Below are positions 25,930 through 27,598 of a DNA stretch of 27,598 nucleotides, one piece after another. The DNA comes from Bacillota bacterium (lineage in GTDB: Bacteria; Bacillota; Clostridia; Lachnospirales; Lachnospiraceae), in NCBI GenBank assembly GCA_023415655.1, contig JAEZKD010000184.1:1-27598 (forward strand). Reading direction: 5' to 3'. Made by a program: the position numbers and the translations under genes. The notes beneath the pieces were generated by a model. That model was not told the origin of the DNA. It searched no databases and worked only from the letters and a program-made list of their open reading frames with translations. Position 1 is the stretch's first letter; each line of letters starts with the position of its first letter.

Positions 25930-27462
25930 TTAATCTTCTAGGTCCCTTATTCCATCAGGAGCAACGGTTACGTTAACAGGTGTAGTGGTATTCCCAGCAG
26001 CAAGTTTTCCACCGATAACTCCGGCAAGCAAGGTCTTGAGATCAATGCCTAGTGATTGGCTCATGCCTTCAGAAATCTGTGTTACATTCGTAATGATGTC
26101 ACCAGCAAGCTTCGATGAATCTCCACCAAGCATTACGATCTTGTCGACATTCTGATATCCGTCGCCGACCGCTTTGGCAATTGATGGCAATTGCTCGAAA
26201 TATGTCTTAAGAGTATCTAGTTCCATTTGCTGGCGTGCTGCTTCACCATATTCTTTCATTGCTTCTGCTTTTTCTCTCAGACCTTTTGCTTCTGCTTCGA
26301 GTTTAGCTTGGATTGTGATAGCCACTGCTTTACCTTCTGCTTCCATAGCTGCTGCTTTTGCCTCTCCTTCTGCCTGGATAGCTAGTGCAAGGGCTTTTTG
26401 AGCTTCTGCCTTCTGTTCCGCCTCAAATTTTTCCGCTTCCGCCTTTTTCTTTCTCTCATAAAGCTCAGCTTCGGATGATTTTTGTACAGCATAGAGTTCA
26501 GCATCAGCCCTTTGCTGGGATGCATATCTGTCCGCTTCTGCTTTCTTTTTAATATCGGCTTCGAGCTGACGTTCTGTGATCTGAACTTCTCGCTCCTTAA
26601 GTTCGATTTCCTTTTCCTGACGCGCAATGTTTGCATTCGCTGTTGCAATTTCATGTTCACGTCTTTGGTTTTCAGCTTCAATTGCCTTAGCAGCTTCTGC
26701 TTCTGCAATCTTGATGTCAGCAATTTTCTTTAATTCTGCTTTTTTAATGCTTAATTCGTTCTGCTTCATAGCGATTTCTGTATCAGACGCTACTCGTGCA
26801 TCATTAGCTGCCTTATCTGCTTCGGCCTGGGCGATGTCAACCTCAGACTTAGCTTTCGCTGAAGCAATGGCTGCATCTTTCCTAATTGCTTCTGTGTTTT
26901 CAATACCAAGATTTTTAATGATACCATTGTTGTCCTTATAATTTTGAATATTGAATGTAGTAAGTTTAAGCCCCATATCTCTTAGATTAGGAGATACGTT
27001 TTCCACAACTCTCTCAGAGAATGCTTTCTTATCCCCCTGGATAAGATCTTTAAGACTTGTCTGTGAAATAATCTCTCGAATATTACCTTCAAGAATAGGT
27101 GTTACTACTCGTTGAATGTCTTGAGTTGTATATCCAAGAAACTTCGATGATGCAACTCTTAAGATTTCAGGATCTTGGTCGATAGACATGTTCGCTACGG
27201 CATCTACCATGATATTGATTGCATCCTTTGTAGGAATCTCATCTCGTGATGTAAAGTCTACCTGAATATTCTCAAGGGACATATAATCCACTCGTTGAAT
27301 GACAGGAATTACGATTCTTGCTTTACCGATTACGGTAGACGTTCCTGTAGGACCTGTAATTACCATAGCCTTGTTTGGTGGACACTTTTTGTAACAAGCT
27401 GTGAACAGAAAAACTAAGAATAATACTATTGCTGCTGGTACTATGATTGCTAAATATGGCAT
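25930..27462 (-). CDS. floT: Flotillin-like SPFH-domain membrane protein
   Basis: A 510-residue flotillin homologue, a scaffold of ordered membrane microdomains in Firmicutes. The N-terminal hydrophobic segment (about 4-24) anchors it. An SPFH/band-7 domain follows (about 28-190, with GPTGTSTVIGKARIVIPVIQ). A long Ala/Glu/Lys-rich coiled coil (about 195-415) carries repeated EA motifs (AEAEKFEAEQKAEAQKAL). The C-terminus has the flotillin segment with YQNVDKIVMLGGD. The layout and length match B. subtilis FloT/YuaG (509). No NfeD-type partner gene is seen on the downstream side; the upstream side runs off the window. GGTGG lies 7 nt before the ATG. Confidence 0.93.
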   Translation of the reverse strand: MPYLAIIVPAAIVLFLVFLFTACYKKCPPNKAMVITGPTGTSTVIGKARIVIPVIQRVDYMSLENIQVDFTSRDEIPTKDAINIMVDAVANMSIDQDPEILRVASSKFLGYTTQDIQRVVTPILEGNIREIISQTSLKDLIQGDKKAFSERVVENVSPNLRDMGLKLTTFNIQNYKDNNGIIKNLGIENTEAIRKDAAIASAKAKSEVDIAQAEADKAANDARVASDTEIAMKQNELSIKKAELKKIADIKIAEAEAAKAIEAENQRREHEIATANANIARQEKEIELKEREVQITERQLEADIKKKAEADRYASQQRADAELYAVQKSSEAELYERKKKAEAEKFEAEQKAEAQKALALAIQAEGEAKAAAMEAEGKAVAITIQAKLEAEAKGLREKAEAMKEYGEAARQQMELDTLKTYFEQLPSIAKAVGDGYQNVDKIVMLGGDSSKLAGDIITNVTQISEGMSQSLGIDLKTLLAGVIGGKLAAGNTTTPVNVTVAPDGIRDLED

Positions 27463-27519
27463 TTGATTTCCACCTGATACTTTCGTATCTTCCTTTCTTT
27501 TACTTTCAACCTCACACTT

Positions 27520-27528
27520 ATTATAGCA
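27520..27528 (-). promoter_or_regulatory. Extended -10 promoter of the flotillin gene
   Basis: Minus strand TGCTATAAT (27528-27520) is a TGN-TATAAT extended -10; no good -35 is needed or seen. The leader of about 50 nt includes a small hairpin GATAC-tetraloop GAAA-GTATC (27476-27489) directly before the ribosome binding site. Confidence 0.6.
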
Positions 27529-27598
27529 TGCTTATGCAAAATTTTGTGATAAAAATACTTAATCTTGTATAAAATCTGTCATTTACCTCATAAAATAA

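Noticed and set aside
26382..26941. Open frames of 75-113 codons over the flotillin coiled coil on both strands
   Set aside because: They are shadows of the repetitive Ala/Glu/Lys codons of the real gene; none has a ribosome binding site or recognisable protein.

Overview
The window looks like chromosome of a low-GC, Gram-positive anaerobe of the Lachnospiraceae / Clostridium cluster XIVa type, possibly near Lachnoclostridium phytofermentans. That placement is inferred from AT-rich intergenic DNA, strong AGGAGG ribosome binding sites, TTGACA/TATAAT promoters, a type III glutamine synthetase, a glmS ribozyme and the protein sequences; no 16S gene is present. Most of it is core metabolism. No tRNA, rRNA, CRISPR array, transposase or integrase was seen.

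Layout. 64-3189 (minus): a YbiT/YkpA-type ABC-F ATPase and a BspA-like leucine-rich-repeat lipoprotein. 3364-5472 (minus): glnN with its own promoter and terminator. 5766-9587 (minus): a probable operon of a DUF624 membrane protein, glycogen branching enzyme and an MscS channel. 9652-10581 (minus): manA, divergent from an RsmC-like methyltransferase (10741-11349, plus). 11352-14868 (minus): a two-gene heterodimeric ABC exporter behind a structured leader that ends in a terminator. 15022-17922 (minus): serC-serA-xpt, driven by a near-consensus promoter. 18153-19224: an accessory island in which two related nested palindromes flank a gene for a ThyX-fold protein that lacks the ThyX signature. 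19250-20467 (minus): a GltD-like oxidoreductase. 20595-21974 (minus): a CapA-like lipoprotein. 22181-25503 (plus): asparaginase, then glmS with its ribozyme. 25930-27462 (minus): flotillin.

Common themes are nitrogen and amino-sugar metabolism (glnN, GltD-like, asparaginase, serC/serA, glmS), carbohydrate storage and sugar phosphates (glgB, manA), and cell envelope functions (two lipoproteins, MscS, flotillin, exporter). glmS is regulated by a glucosamine-6-phosphate-responsive self-cleaving ribozyme whose conserved core is plainly visible.

The least ordinary parts are: (1) the palindrome-flanked ThyX-like gene, where RHR-x7-S reads TYK-x7-T; (2) the palindromes, which share an outer frame but have different, still self-complementary, inner arms; (3) the exporter leader, whose terminator lies only 3 nt upstream of the Shine-Dalgarno, so the genes can be expressed only by read-through; (4) an ABC-F protein with a degenerate second ATP site; (5) three tandem 21-22 bp palindromes just after glmS.
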